Source: a bacterium (GTDB lineage: Bacteria > SZUA-79 > Acidulodesulfobacterales > Acidulodesulfobacteraceae). Taken from it: a DNA stretch of 64,000 nucleotides. Location of the stretch: the NCBI GenBank assembly GCA_021798875.1, contig JAJZBN010000010.1, forward strand, positions 1 to 64,000, read 5' to 3'. Below, piece by piece: positions 30,108-38,599 of this stretch. A program made the position numbers and the translations under genes. The notes under the pieces were generated by a model. The model was not told the origin of the DNA and searched no databases. It saw only the letters and a list, made by a program, of their open reading frames with translations. Numbering within the stretch: position 1 is the first letter of the stretch; the number at the start of each line of letters is the position of its first letter.

Positions 30108-30194
30108 AAAAAGTCGTCTGATTTTATTTTCCTAATACAAAACAATATATTGATATAAAAAGTTGCTTGCGGAAAATTAATCCGACGACTTTTT
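30108..30194. repeat. Long imperfect palindrome, family C (copy 2)
   Basis: The left arm 30108-30132 starts AAAAAGTCGTCTGATTTTA. The right arm 30171-30194 is its near complement. It ends 2 bases before the GNAT stop codon. The stem has an A-tract before and a T-tract after it on both strands, so it could end transcription from either side. Compared with 22348-22435, the outer arm reads GTCGTC instead of GGTGTC on both sides, a matched change. Confidence 0.85.
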
Positions 30195-30196
30195 CG

Positions 30197-30904
30197 TTAT
30201 ATTTTCAACATTACGGCCGTTTCGTCGCAATCCGGAAATTTTACGCAATTTATACAGTCGCTCCATATCTTATGCGGCAGTTCCGATTTGTCTATAACGT
30301 TAAAACCGGATTTTTGAAAAAATTGCGGCTTGTAAGTTAAGGCAAATATATTGTTTATTTTAAAAAATTTAGCCTCTTCTATGCATTTTTTAATAAGTTC
30401 AGTACCGATAAGTTTCCTTGTATAAGGCTTTTTTACTGCCAACGACCTGATTTCCGCCAAATTTTCCCATACTATGGCAAGCGCGCATGCGCCTATAACT
30501 TCTGGTTCGCATCCGGACGAGATTTTTTTGCCATCGATTCCGTTTAAATTTTCATTGCCCTTTTCGGTTTCACATTCTATCTCGGCAATGTAAAAATCTC
30601 TAAGATGGGTATATATATCGCTCATAGAACGCGGAAGCATCTCGCCTGCGTTAGAGTATTCCAAAAAAAGTTTATAAAGAGATTTAACGTCGCACATAAG
30701 CGCTTTTCTCAAGACTATTTTAACGGTCTTAACGTTTTTTCCGGTATCGGTTTCTTTATCGATTTTTTGGTTTTTAACTCGTCCGTTTTTGCTTTTAACG
30801 CTTAAACTTTCTTCCTCTTCGGTCTCTACCTCTATTTCTATTTCGGTAGGATAAAAAATAGCCCCTCCGCCTTTTTCATATCTTTGTCTGCCTGTTTTAT
30901 ACAT
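30197..30904 (-). CDS. GNAT family N-acetyltransferase (ArgA-like, possible N-acetylglutamate synthase)
   Basis: 235 residues. The first 65 or so are low-complexity and charged (EIEIEVETEEEES), then a GNAT domain from about 65 to 235. The end, HKIWSDCINCVKFPDCDE, carries the two-cysteine DC-x2-C-x3-P-x-C pattern of short ArgA-type acetyltransferases. These make N-acetylglutamate from acetyl-CoA in bacteria lacking the long ArgA. argJ lies about 6 kb away, so a role in arginine synthesis is plausible but inferred. The unusual N-terminal extension may mean that a downstream start is used; no alternative start with a good ribosome-binding site was obvious. Confidence 0.75.
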   Translation of the reverse strand: MYKTGRQRYEKGGGAIFYPTEIEIEVETEEEESLSVKSKNGRVKNQKIDKETDTGKNVKTVKIVLRKALMCDVKSLYKLFLEYSNAGEMLPRSMSDIYTHLRDFYIAEIECETEKGNENLNGIDGKKISSGCEPEVIGACALAIVWENLAEIRSLAVKKPYTRKLIGTELIKKCIEEAKFFKINNIFALTYKPQFFQKSGFNVIDKSELPHKIWSDCINCVKFPDCDETAVMLKI

Positions 30905-30914
30905 ATTTTTTTAT

Positions 30915-32633
30915 TTAGAAACGCCCCCTGTTTTTTAAAATTTCCTTGGCATGCATTAATGCCGCTTCTCCTTTTGAATCGCCCGATAACATTCTTGCCG
31001 TTTCGGTTATTCTATCTTCTTCGTTAAGCTCTTTTATGCGCGTATATGTTTTTTCGCTTATTACTTCTTTATAAACAAAAAAATGCCTATCGGCGAACGA
31101 AGATACTTGGGCGAGATGCGTTATAAGTATTACCTGATTTGCTTCGGATATAGATTTAAGAGCCGAACCTACGAAATTAGCTACGTCGCCGCCGATTCCG
31201 GCATCTATTTCATCGAAAATAAACGTTGCCGTATCTTTTCTTTTATTTAAAATTTTTAAAATGCATAAACTTATGCGGGAAAGTTCACCTCCGGAAGCAA
31301 CTTTAGAAAGAGCCCTCGGCTCTTCTCCGGGGTTTGCGGAAAACATAAAAATGCAGTCGTCCAATCCTGTTTCCGAGAAACTTTTCTCAAAGTCGGTTTT
31401 GGCTATGTTTATTTTAAAAACAGGCTGAATTTTCAAAAATAACAGCTCTTTTTCTATTTGTTTTTCCAGAATAGAGGCGGATTTTATTCTTCTTGTATGT
31501 AATTCTTCGGAGACCCTCAAAAAATTTTCTTTAAGATTTTCATATTCGCCGTCAATTTCTGAAATTCTTCTTTCAAGTTCAGCAATACCGCCTAATTCCA
31601 GTTTTGCTTCGCCGTACAGTTTTAGAAGTTCTTCCAAGCATGAAACGTTGTACTTATTTTCTATACTTATAACGGAATCTATTTTAAGGCGTATTTCGTT
31701 AAGCCTTTCTTCGTCAAATTCTAAAGCGGAATACTTTTCTATAAATAAAAGAATATCTTCCAGTTCTATTTTTGCGGTTTCGGCATTTTTTAACGTATCT
31801 GTTTTTTTAAAAGCAGAATCTAATTCGGACAGTTTCGAGAGATTGGAAACCAATAAAGCAAGATGCTTTAAAATACCGTATTCATCACCGTCTATTAAAT
31901 CAATTGAGTTTAAAATAAGTTCTTTTATAACGTTGGCGTTTTCTAACTTTTTTAGTTCCTGTTTTAAAATCTCTTCTTCGTCTGCGGATTTAATATTTAA
32001 ATTTTCGACGTCGTTTACTATGTAGGAATTTAAGGTTTTTATACGCGAAATGCCGTCTATTTTTTTTGTTATTTCTTCTTTTTCCGATAATATTTTTTTG
32101 ATTTCGGTATAAATCTTTTTAGATTCTTTAAGCAATGTTTCATTGCCGGAAAAATCGTCCAAAAAAGCAAGCTGGCTTGCAGGATCTATTAAAAATCTCC
32201 TGTCGTTCTGCCCGAATATTTTTAACAAATTTTCGCCTAACCTTTCAATTAAGTTTTTGTTAACAGGTTCGCCGTTTATAAAATATCTGCTTTTACCTGC
32301 ATCCGAAACGACCCTTTTAAGAATCAACTCGTCCGAGTTTTCCGAGTCTATTAAACCGTCTATATCTATATCTAATTCAGAAAATATATCTTTTAATGAA
32401 GATTTTATCGAACCGTTCAAATTTAAATCGAATAACGCAGATACCGAACCGTCTTTTTCGCCTGTTCTTATTACGTCCGTCCCTTTTGTCTTGCCGAATA
32501 AAAAATTTAAAGATTCTATTATTATACTTTTTCCTGCTCCTGTTTCTCCGCTAAGCACGTTAAGTCCGCTGCAAAAATCTATTTCTAAAAAATCTATAGT
32601 TGCAAAATTTTTTATTTTTATAGTTTTTAGCAC
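30915..32633 (-). CDS. recN: DNA repair protein RecN
   Basis: 572 residues. RecN is an SMC-like ATPase that holds broken DNA ends during recombinational repair. The N-terminal Walker A GETGAGKSI is at about 30-38. Long coiled-coil stretches fill the middle. The C-terminal half has SRISLCILKIL (signature), FDEIDAGIGGDVA (Walker B) and ILITHLAQVSSFAD. The start is GTG at 32633, with AGGG about 10 bases upstream. It follows nadK, an order seen in many bacteria. Confidence 0.95.
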   Translation of the reverse strand: MLKTIKIKNFATIDFLEIDFCSGLNVLSGETGAGKSIIIESLNFLFGKTKGTDVIRTGEKDGSVSALFDLNLNGSIKSSLKDIFSELDIDIDGLIDSENSDELILKRVVSDAGKSRYFINGEPVNKNLIERLGENLLKIFGQNDRRFLIDPASQLAFLDDFSGNETLLKESKKIYTEIKKILSEKEEITKKIDGISRIKTLNSYIVNDVENLNIKSADEEEILKQELKKLENANVIKELILNSIDLIDGDEYGILKHLALLVSNLSKLSELDSAFKKTDTLKNAETAKIELEDILLFIEKYSALEFDEERLNEIRLKIDSVISIENKYNVSCLEELLKLYGEAKLELGGIAELERRISEIDGEYENLKENFLRVSEELHTRRIKSASILEKQIEKELLFLKIQPVFKINIAKTDFEKSFSETGLDDCIFMFSANPGEEPRALSKVASGGELSRISLCILKILNKRKDTATFIFDEIDAGIGGDVANFVGSALKSISEANQVILITHLAQVSSFADRHFFVYKEVISEKTYTRIKELNEEDRITETARMLSGDSKGEAALMHAKEILKNRGRF

Positions 32634-32678
32634 TTTTCTAAACCCTAAACCTTTGTTATAAACTTAATATATCTTATG

Positions 32679-32703
32679 AAATAAATAAATCTGACACCTT
32701 TAA
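32679..32703. repeat. Short dispersed repeat, family B (half copy 3)
   Basis: Only the AAATAAATCTGACACCTTTA end of the family is present here, 15 bases past the nadK stop codon. It lies in the nadK-recN gap and again sits at a gene 3' end. Confidence 0.7.
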
Positions 32704-32718
32704 ATCCACCTTTAAATC

Positions 32719-33573
32719 TTACCAGTTTAATTTTGTCCTTAATATATTCCAGTAATCGTTGTCTAAAGACGAAGAAAGATAAATTTTAGAAGGATGTTTT
32801 TTAATTATTATTTCGTCATCGCTATCAAGTTTTAAACCTTCTCTTCCGTCGGCGGAAATAAAAATATTTCTTTCCTGCGGCAAAATTATTATTTTAAGTT
32901 CGCAAGGATTTATTATTATTGGTCTGTTAGAAAGCGTATGGGGACATATAGGGGTTATTATAAAAGCGCTCATGTCGGGCTGCACTATAGGCCCGCCGGC
33001 AGACAAAGAATAAGCGGTAGAACCGGTAGGGGTGGCAATAATAAGTCCGTCAGCCCTATAATCGTTTAATCTTAGACCGTTTACGAAAACGGTTAAATTA
33101 ATAACCCTTGCATGAATACTTTTTTCTCTTGCGATAGTCGCTTCGTTTAAAGCCGATAATTTTTCGATAGATTTGCCTTTTCTGAACACCTCGATATCTA
33201 TAGCCATTCTCGGTATAAATTCTAAAGTACCGTCTAAAAATCTTTCTACCGCATCTTTCTTTTTTCTTTCCGGAACTTCAACCAAAAAACCCAGCGTGCC
33301 GAAATCTATCCCTATTACCGGCACTTCGGATAGTTTAGGAAAAATCTTTCCAAGGGTAATTAAAAGGGTTCCGTCTCCTCCGCATACCACTATAAGTCCG
33401 ACGTTTTTAGTGTCGGAACTTTTGATGTCCATACTGGCCTTGACTATAGCTTCTATGCCGTTCTTTTTAAAAAGTCCGCATACGTATTCTGCAGACTTTA
33501 AAGCGGCTTCGGCATCTTTTTTGTAGGAGACCAGAACCTTCTTAAGATTTTTATTAAAATCTGATGAAAACAT
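32719..33573 (-). CDS. nadK: NAD kinase
   Basis: 284 residues. NadK phosphorylates NAD to NADP. The GGDGTLL loop is at about 65-71, and LNEATIAREK and DGLIIATPTGSTAYSLSAGG are family signatures. Its ATG shares two bases with the aconitase stop (TAATG), so the two genes are translationally coupled. recN follows. Confidence 0.96.
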   Translation of the reverse strand: MFSSDFNKNLKKVLVSYKKDAEAALKSAEYVCGLFKKNGIEAIVKASMDIKSSDTKNVGLIVVCGGDGTLLITLGKIFPKLSEVPVIGIDFGTLGFLVEVPERKKKDAVERFLDGTLEFIPRMAIDIEVFRKGKSIEKLSALNEATIAREKSIHARVINLTVFVNGLRLNDYRADGLIIATPTGSTAYSLSAGGPIVQPDMSAFIITPICPHTLSNRPIIINPCELKIIILPQERNIFISADGREGLKLDSDDEIIIKKHPSKIYLSSSLDNDYWNILRTKLNW

Positions 33574-35519
33574 TAAATTGTTGCCGGATGCTGCTGCGAT
33601 GTCTTTGTTTCATTAAGTAATCCGCCTTCTTTTATTATTTTGACCTGCCTGTCGGTTAAATTATACTTAAACTTATATTCCGCATTTCCTTGACTTTTAT
33701 TTATAAAAGTAATAGGTTTGCGTTCGTTTAATTCTTTTAAAATATTAGGGGCGATAAGTTCGTCTCCCTGTTTTATTTTATCATAATCTGCGGGGTTTTC
33801 AAATATAAGAGGCAATATTCCGAAATTTATTAGATTTGCAAAATGAATTCTTGCAAAAGATTTGGCTATTACGGCTTTAACTCCAAGATACATAGGTGCG
33901 AGCGCCGCATGCTCCCTGCTTGAACCCTGTCCGTAATTTTCGCCGCCTATTACAAAACCGCCTTTTTCTTTTAAGGCTCTTTCCGAAAAAGCAGGGTCCA
34001 CCGTTTCAAATACATATTTAGAAATGGCGGGTATATTAGACCTAAGCGGAAGTATTTTAGAGCCTGCCGGCATAATGTGATCGGTAGTTATATTATCGCC
34101 TACCTTGAGTAGAACCTTTCCAGATATGGATTCAGGAAGTTTCTGCTGAACGGGAAGCGGTTTAATGTTGGGACCTCTGTAAACTTCGACTTCTTCAGGC
34201 TTAGTAGAAGGCGGAATTACCATTGAATCGTCTATATCGAATTTTTCCGGCATTTTAATTTCGGGAGCTTTTCCAAGCGTTCTCGGGTCGGTTATATAAC
34301 CGGTAAGCGCCGAGACTGCTGCCGTCTGCGGCGAAACAAGATAAATTTTAGCATCCTTAGTCCCGCTCCTTCCTTCAAAATTGCGGTTAAAAGTTCTTAA
34401 AGAAACGGCGCCCGAACGCGGAGCCTGCCCCATACCTATACATGGTCCGCAAGTCGATTCCAGTATCCTTGCCCCTGAAGCTATTAAATCCGCAAGAGCT
34501 CCGTTTTTTGCAATCATTTCAAACACCTGCTTGGAACCTGGCGAAATAACGAGACTTACGTCTGGATGCACTTTTTTTCCTTTAAGTATGGCGGCTACCG
34601 TCATCAAATCGGCATAAGACGAATTGGTGCAGCTTCCTATTGCAGACTGATCTACTTTTACGTCTTTTAATTCGCTTACTTTTACTACCTGGTCGGGCAT
34701 GTGAGGTTTTGCCGCAAGCGGTTCGAGCGAACTTAAATCAATTTCTATAACTTCGTCGTAAACGGCATCTTCGTCTGCGGAAAGAGGAGTAAAATCCTGA
34801 ATTCTTCCTTCTGCTTTTAAAAATTCCATAGTTCTTTCGTCGCTTGGAAAAACAGACGTGGTCGCTCCAAGTTCGGCTCCCATATTAGTAATAACCGCTC
34901 TTTCTGGAACGCTCAGCGTTTTTACTCCTTCGCCGCCGTATTCAAAAATTCTGCCTACGCCGCCTTTAACGGTCAGCCTTCTCAAAAGTTCTAAAATAAC
35001 GTCTTTCGCCGAAACAAAATCCTGCAGTTTTCCGGAAAGTTTAACTAAAACTACTTTGGGAACATTCATATAAAAAGCTCCGCCGCCCATAGCAACCGCA
35101 ACGTCAAGCCCGCCTGCCCCTATAGCTATCATTCCTACTCCTCCGGCAGTCGGCGTATGACTGTCGGAACCCAGAAGCGTCTTACCCGGAATACCGAATC
35201 TTTCTAAATTAACCTGATGGCATATACCGTTACCTGCTTTAGAATAAAATATTCCGTATTTTGCCGCTATAGTCTGCAGAAATTTGTGATCGTCGGCATT
35301 TTCAAAACCGGTTTGAAGCGTATTGTGGTCTATATAACTGACCGACAATTCGGTTTTTACCTTAGGCACGCCTATTGCCTCAAATTGCAGATATGCCATA
35401 GTTCCTGTAGCATCCTGCGTAAGCGTCCTATCGATTTTTAATGCTATTTCTTCTCCCTGTTTTAAATTTCCTCCGACAAGATGCGAGCTTAAAATTTTGT
35501 ACGTTAAACTCTGTCCCAT
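33573..35519 (-). CDS. Aconitate hydratase
   Basis: 648 residues, the compact aconitase class of about 640 residues rather than the 890-residue AcnA or AcnB. It interconverts citrate and isocitrate in the TCA cycle. The 4Fe-4S ligands are in IGSCTNSSYADL and STCGPCIGMGQAP. The swivel domain has GGENYGQGSSREHAAL with the catalytic serine region. The N-terminal HNTLQ and SDSHTPTAGGVG are also diagnostic. GGGAGA precedes the ATG by about 10 bases. It overlaps nadK at its stop codon. Confidence 0.95.
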   Translation of the reverse strand: MGQSLTYKILSSHLVGGNLKQGEEIALKIDRTLTQDATGTMAYLQFEAIGVPKVKTELSVSYIDHNTLQTGFENADDHKFLQTIAAKYGIFYSKAGNGICHQVNLERFGIPGKTLLGSDSHTPTAGGVGMIAIGAGGLDVAVAMGGGAFYMNVPKVVLVKLSGKLQDFVSAKDVILELLRRLTVKGGVGRIFEYGGEGVKTLSVPERAVITNMGAELGATTSVFPSDERTMEFLKAEGRIQDFTPLSADEDAVYDEVIEIDLSSLEPLAAKPHMPDQVVKVSELKDVKVDQSAIGSCTNSSYADLMTVAAILKGKKVHPDVSLVISPGSKQVFEMIAKNGALADLIASGARILESTCGPCIGMGQAPRSGAVSLRTFNRNFEGRSGTKDAKIYLVSPQTAAVSALTGYITDPRTLGKAPEIKMPEKFDIDDSMVIPPSTKPEEVEVYRGPNIKPLPVQQKLPESISGKVLLKVGDNITTDHIMPAGSKILPLRSNIPAISKYVFETVDPAFSERALKEKGGFVIGGENYGQGSSREHAALAPMYLGVKAVIAKSFARIHFANLINFGILPLIFENPADYDKIKQGDELIAPNILKELNERKPITFINKSQGNAEYKFKYNLTDRQVKIIKEGGLLNETKTSQQHPATI

Positions 35520-35603
35520 AAATTAATTTTCTCCCGATTTATATTATTTATATTAATTTTTAATTGAATAATTTTAATATATTTTTTTAATAAAGTAAAA
35601 TTT

Positions 35604-35705
35604 AAAGGACGGAATTGAATTCTGTCCTTTAAAATTGTGACGGGGACGGAATTGAATTCTGTCCTTTAAAATTGTGACGGGGACGGAATTGAATTCTGTC
35701 CCCGT
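35604..35705. repeat. Tandem array of family A palindromes (copy 4)
   Basis: Two exact 37-base units (35617-35653, 35654-35690) are bordered by partial units, giving three palindromes with spacer TTTAAAATTGTGAC. Arms read GGGGACGGAATT on one side and complement GGGGACAG on the other, so the stem would hold a G-U pair. It lies 3 bases past the stop of the sugar-transferase gene. It is the largest part of the 188-base gap to aconitase. Confidence 0.92.
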
Positions 35706-35707
35706 AT

Positions 35708-37141
35708 TTATAGCGCCCCCTTTGCAAATAAAACGGCGGGTATAGTTTTTAAAATAATTATAAAATCTAATTTTAAAGTCCATTCGTCGATATATTTCAA
35801 GTCCAATTTCACCCTGTCTTCAAAACTAAGCATACTTCTGCCGCTAATCTGCCAAAGACACGTTATACCAGGTTTCATAGAAATCCTGCGCCTCTGTTTT
35901 ATTGAATATTTTTTTACCTCGTCGGGCATTGGAGGGCGCGGACCTACTAAGCTCATGTCGCCTCTTAAAACATTGTAAAATTGAGGTATTTCGTCTAAAC
36001 TCGTCTTTCTTAAAATCTTACCTATCCTGGTAATTCTTGGGTCGTTTTTCAGTTTTATTTCTATTCCGTCTCTGCTGAAATCTTTTATAAGTTCTTCTCT
36101 AAGTTCGTCGCTTCCCGAATACATAGTCCTAAACTTATAAAATGTAAAAAGCCTGCCGTTTTTTCCTATTCTTTTGCTTTTATATAAAACGCTTCCCTTT
36201 GAATCCATTTTAATTAAAAAAGCTATAATTAAAGACGGAACTAAAAATATTAAAATCGCAAAAAACGCGCCGGTTATATCCGTCAGCCTTTTTATAAAAA
36301 GCCTTATATCGTCTTCAGGAGAAGTATAAAACGAAATAACGGGATAGTTTCCAACCTTTTCGAAAGCGACTTTTGAATATTTAAACGGTATAAAGTTCGT
36401 AGGTATCTTAACTGAAATGCCTTTTTCCTCAAGCAGTAAAGTAACTTCTTTTATATCGTCAATTTCGCCGCCTTCTATATCGAATATAACTTCATCGACA
36501 GGATTATTTAAAACAAAATCTATAAGTCCGTTTAAGTCGTTTTTATTTATCTCCTTAACCAATTTTACGCCCAGATATTCGCTCGATAAGATTATATCTC
36601 TTATGCTTAGTCCCTCTTGAGCGCCGGTTCTGTCAGCGTCATCGTATCCGTATCTCATCTCGTCTGCAGAATTTTTATCTCCTTTTACAAGAACTATATT
36701 TCTTATGGAATAACCGCGCCTTTTAAGTTTCAAGGAAAGTTTTCTGCCTGCGTAATCTGCGAGTATTAACGACAAAAACGCATATACGGCAAAATATCCT
36801 ATAAAAAGCCTCGATACGTAGGTAACCTTAAACATAAAAAGAACTGCATAAATTAAAAAAATCGATATTACCGTTATTTCAAAAAGTTTTAAGATATCGG
36901 ATTTTAAAGTTTCCGTATTTAAATTTAAGTACATTCTAAATAAAAATAGAAGTATATAAAATACAACGGCTATAGGAGCTAAAAGCCATAAATAAAAACT
37001 TATGGAATAAAGTTTGTATCCTATTATAAGAGGAGTTATCAGGTTATACGTTATAAAAGACAGAAAAAAAGCGCCGCAAAGAAAAATAACGGAAAGAACG
37101 TAAAAATATTGCGCAAGAATTTTGCTTCTTTGAGACAACAT
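35708..37141 (-). CDS. Exopolysaccharide polyprenyl-phosphate sugar-1-phosphate transferase
   Basis: 477 residues. Four N-terminal membrane helices lie at about 10-130, then a central region resembling a nucleotide-binding CoA-binding-like domain, a fifth helix at about 283-305, and the catalytic bacterial sugar transferase domain. Motifs KRIGKNGRLFTFYKFRTMY, RKTSLDEIPQFYNVLRGDMS and VGPRPPMPDE are typical of the WbaP/WcaJ class. These start polysaccharide repeat units by moving sugar phosphate onto undecaprenyl phosphate. The sugar is unknown. The next gene upstream is an O-antigen-ligase-like protein, so the two are probably one polysaccharide operon. Confidence 0.92.
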   Translation of the reverse strand: MLSQRSKILAQYFYVLSVIFLCGAFFLSFITYNLITPLIIGYKLYSISFYLWLLAPIAVVFYILLFLFRMYLNLNTETLKSDILKLFEITVISIFLIYAVLFMFKVTYVSRLFIGYFAVYAFLSLILADYAGRKLSLKLKRRGYSIRNIVLVKGDKNSADEMRYGYDDADRTGAQEGLSIRDIILSSEYLGVKLVKEINKNDLNGLIDFVLNNPVDEVIFDIEGGEIDDIKEVTLLLEEKGISVKIPTNFIPFKYSKVAFEKVGNYPVISFYTSPEDDIRLFIKRLTDITGAFFAILIFLVPSLIIAFLIKMDSKGSVLYKSKRIGKNGRLFTFYKFRTMYSGSDELREELIKDFSRDGIEIKLKNDPRITRIGKILRKTSLDEIPQFYNVLRGDMSLVGPRPPMPDEVKKYSIKQRRRISMKPGITCLWQISGRSMLSFEDRVKLDLKYIDEWTLKLDFIIILKTIPAVLFAKGAL

Positions 37142-37184
37142 AAAAATATTATATTAAATTACCGCATTAATTTAAACCCGTATG

Positions 37185-38570
37185 TTAATATTCCGCTTCG
37201 GGCAGCATTGAAGCCGCCGCGAACAACGCCAGAAAGAAAAGCCATAGGTTGGTAAGCTGGTCGTTAGACATGTTGGATACGCCTGCAAAAGAACCGTAAA
37301 AAACTACAGATGTTCCTATTAATATTGCCGCCGTTTTGCGTTTAAAATTATCTCTTGAATTAATAAATAACTTAAAAGGATTTTTCAAAGCCAGAAAAAA
37401 AAGCCACATTAGCGCAATAAAACTAAATATGCCCGTTTCCGCAAGCGTCTGCATATAGCCGTTTTCCGGCCAGTTGTCGTAAAGGTCATATATTTTTTTA
37501 CCTGTTTTAGGATTATAATACCATGGGAATCTGACGCTTTTATGCTCGTCGAAATATTTAGAAAATGCCCCGACGCCTACGCCGGTAAGAGGATACCTTT
37601 TGAAAACCGCCCATGCGGATTCTATCAAAGCTATATGGCTTTCTATATCGCCGTGGTTTTTAAGTTCCAGTTTATATATTTTAGGATTAAACATCGAAAA
37701 AATACGGTTTTTAAATGTTTTAGACAAGGAAAAAACCCCTGCATTAAATAATATAAGCAGAATAAGGACCGCAATAAAAAGTTTTTTCGACTTTAAATAC
37801 ATCAAAATAAAAACTGCCGGTATAATTCCTATCCATGCAGATCTTGCCTTTGCGAATACTATGTCGAAAACGCCGAGAATTGAAATTAATCCAAAAATTA
37901 TAAAATACGATACTTTCGGTATTATTCTAACGAGCGATATTTTGTCCGCTCCGTCTTTTTTTGTAAAATCAAGCAGATAATAAGTTACAATTACTACCAA
38001 ACCGTAAGATACCTGCACTGGAAAGCCGACCCAGTTGCCTATTAATCCTGTAAGTCTGGTATGCGAGCGGAGCGCATCTATGATAATTCCCTGAAAAAAT
38101 CCATAAACTATTGCAATACATATAGAAAACGTAAAAGTGTAGAGCATTATTTTTATTCTTTTTTTTGAATTTAAAAGTTCGGCGGCGGCAAAAAAGAATA
38201 AAATAAAATATATTATTTCGCCGCCTTCGTTAAAACTGTCGGCAATACTGAAAGTCCAAAAAAAAGAAGCCGTTACTATAGCGGCGTAAATAATAATAGG
38301 TATATTAAAACCGGTTTTAGGAATTGAAAGTTCTCTTTTCGATATTTTATAAGCGATAAAAAAAGCTATTGTTACGACCATTCCAAAAACGGCAAAACCG
38401 TCTTTAATCGGAATAAACAGCGCAAATAAAAATATTCCGAAAACGCCGGCTTTTTCAAAAAACCGGCTCGATTCCGGTTTCTTGACGGCAAACGCAATTA
38501 ATACCGCAGCGGACAAAAGTATGCTTCCTATTTTTAAATACGTAGATAAATTCAACTCGTTAAATACCAT
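37185..38570 (-). CDS. O-antigen ligase / polymerase family membrane protein
   Basis: 461 residues with about 11-12 membrane helices and one large periplasmic loop. The loop contains TGVGVGAFSKYF and WPENGYMQTLAETG, the Wzy/WaaL-family pattern (R-x-G and H/Y-N-xx-L-type motif). Members polymerise or ligate polysaccharide chains. Its position next to the priming glycosyltransferase supports exopolysaccharide or O-antigen assembly. Ligase and polymerase cannot be separated by sequence alone. Confidence 0.85.
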   Translation of the reverse strand: MVFNELNLSTYLKIGSILLSAAVLIAFAVKKPESSRFFEKAGVFGIFLFALFIPIKDGFAVFGMVVTIAFFIAYKISKRELSIPKTGFNIPIIIYAAIVTASFFWTFSIADSFNEGGEIIYFILFFFAAAELLNSKKRIKIMLYTFTFSICIAIVYGFFQGIIIDALRSHTRLTGLIGNWVGFPVQVSYGLVVIVTYYLLDFTKKDGADKISLVRIIPKVSYFIIFGLISILGVFDIVFAKARSAWIGIIPAVFILMYLKSKKLFIAVLILLILFNAGVFSLSKTFKNRIFSMFNPKIYKLELKNHGDIESHIALIESAWAVFKRYPLTGVGVGAFSKYFDEHKSVRFPWYYNPKTGKKIYDLYDNWPENGYMQTLAETGIFSFIALMWLFFLALKNPFKLFINSRDNFKRKTAAILIGTSVVFYGSFAGVSNMSNDQLTNLWLFFLALFAAASMLPEAEY

Positions 38571-38599
38571 CTCATTGGCATACCGTCCGCATTATTTCA

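Noticed and set aside
35574-35783. 69-residue minus-strand frame across the tandem palindromes
   Set aside because: It consists of translated repeat units, overlaps the 3' end of the sugar-transferase gene in another frame, and has no similarity or ribosome-binding site.
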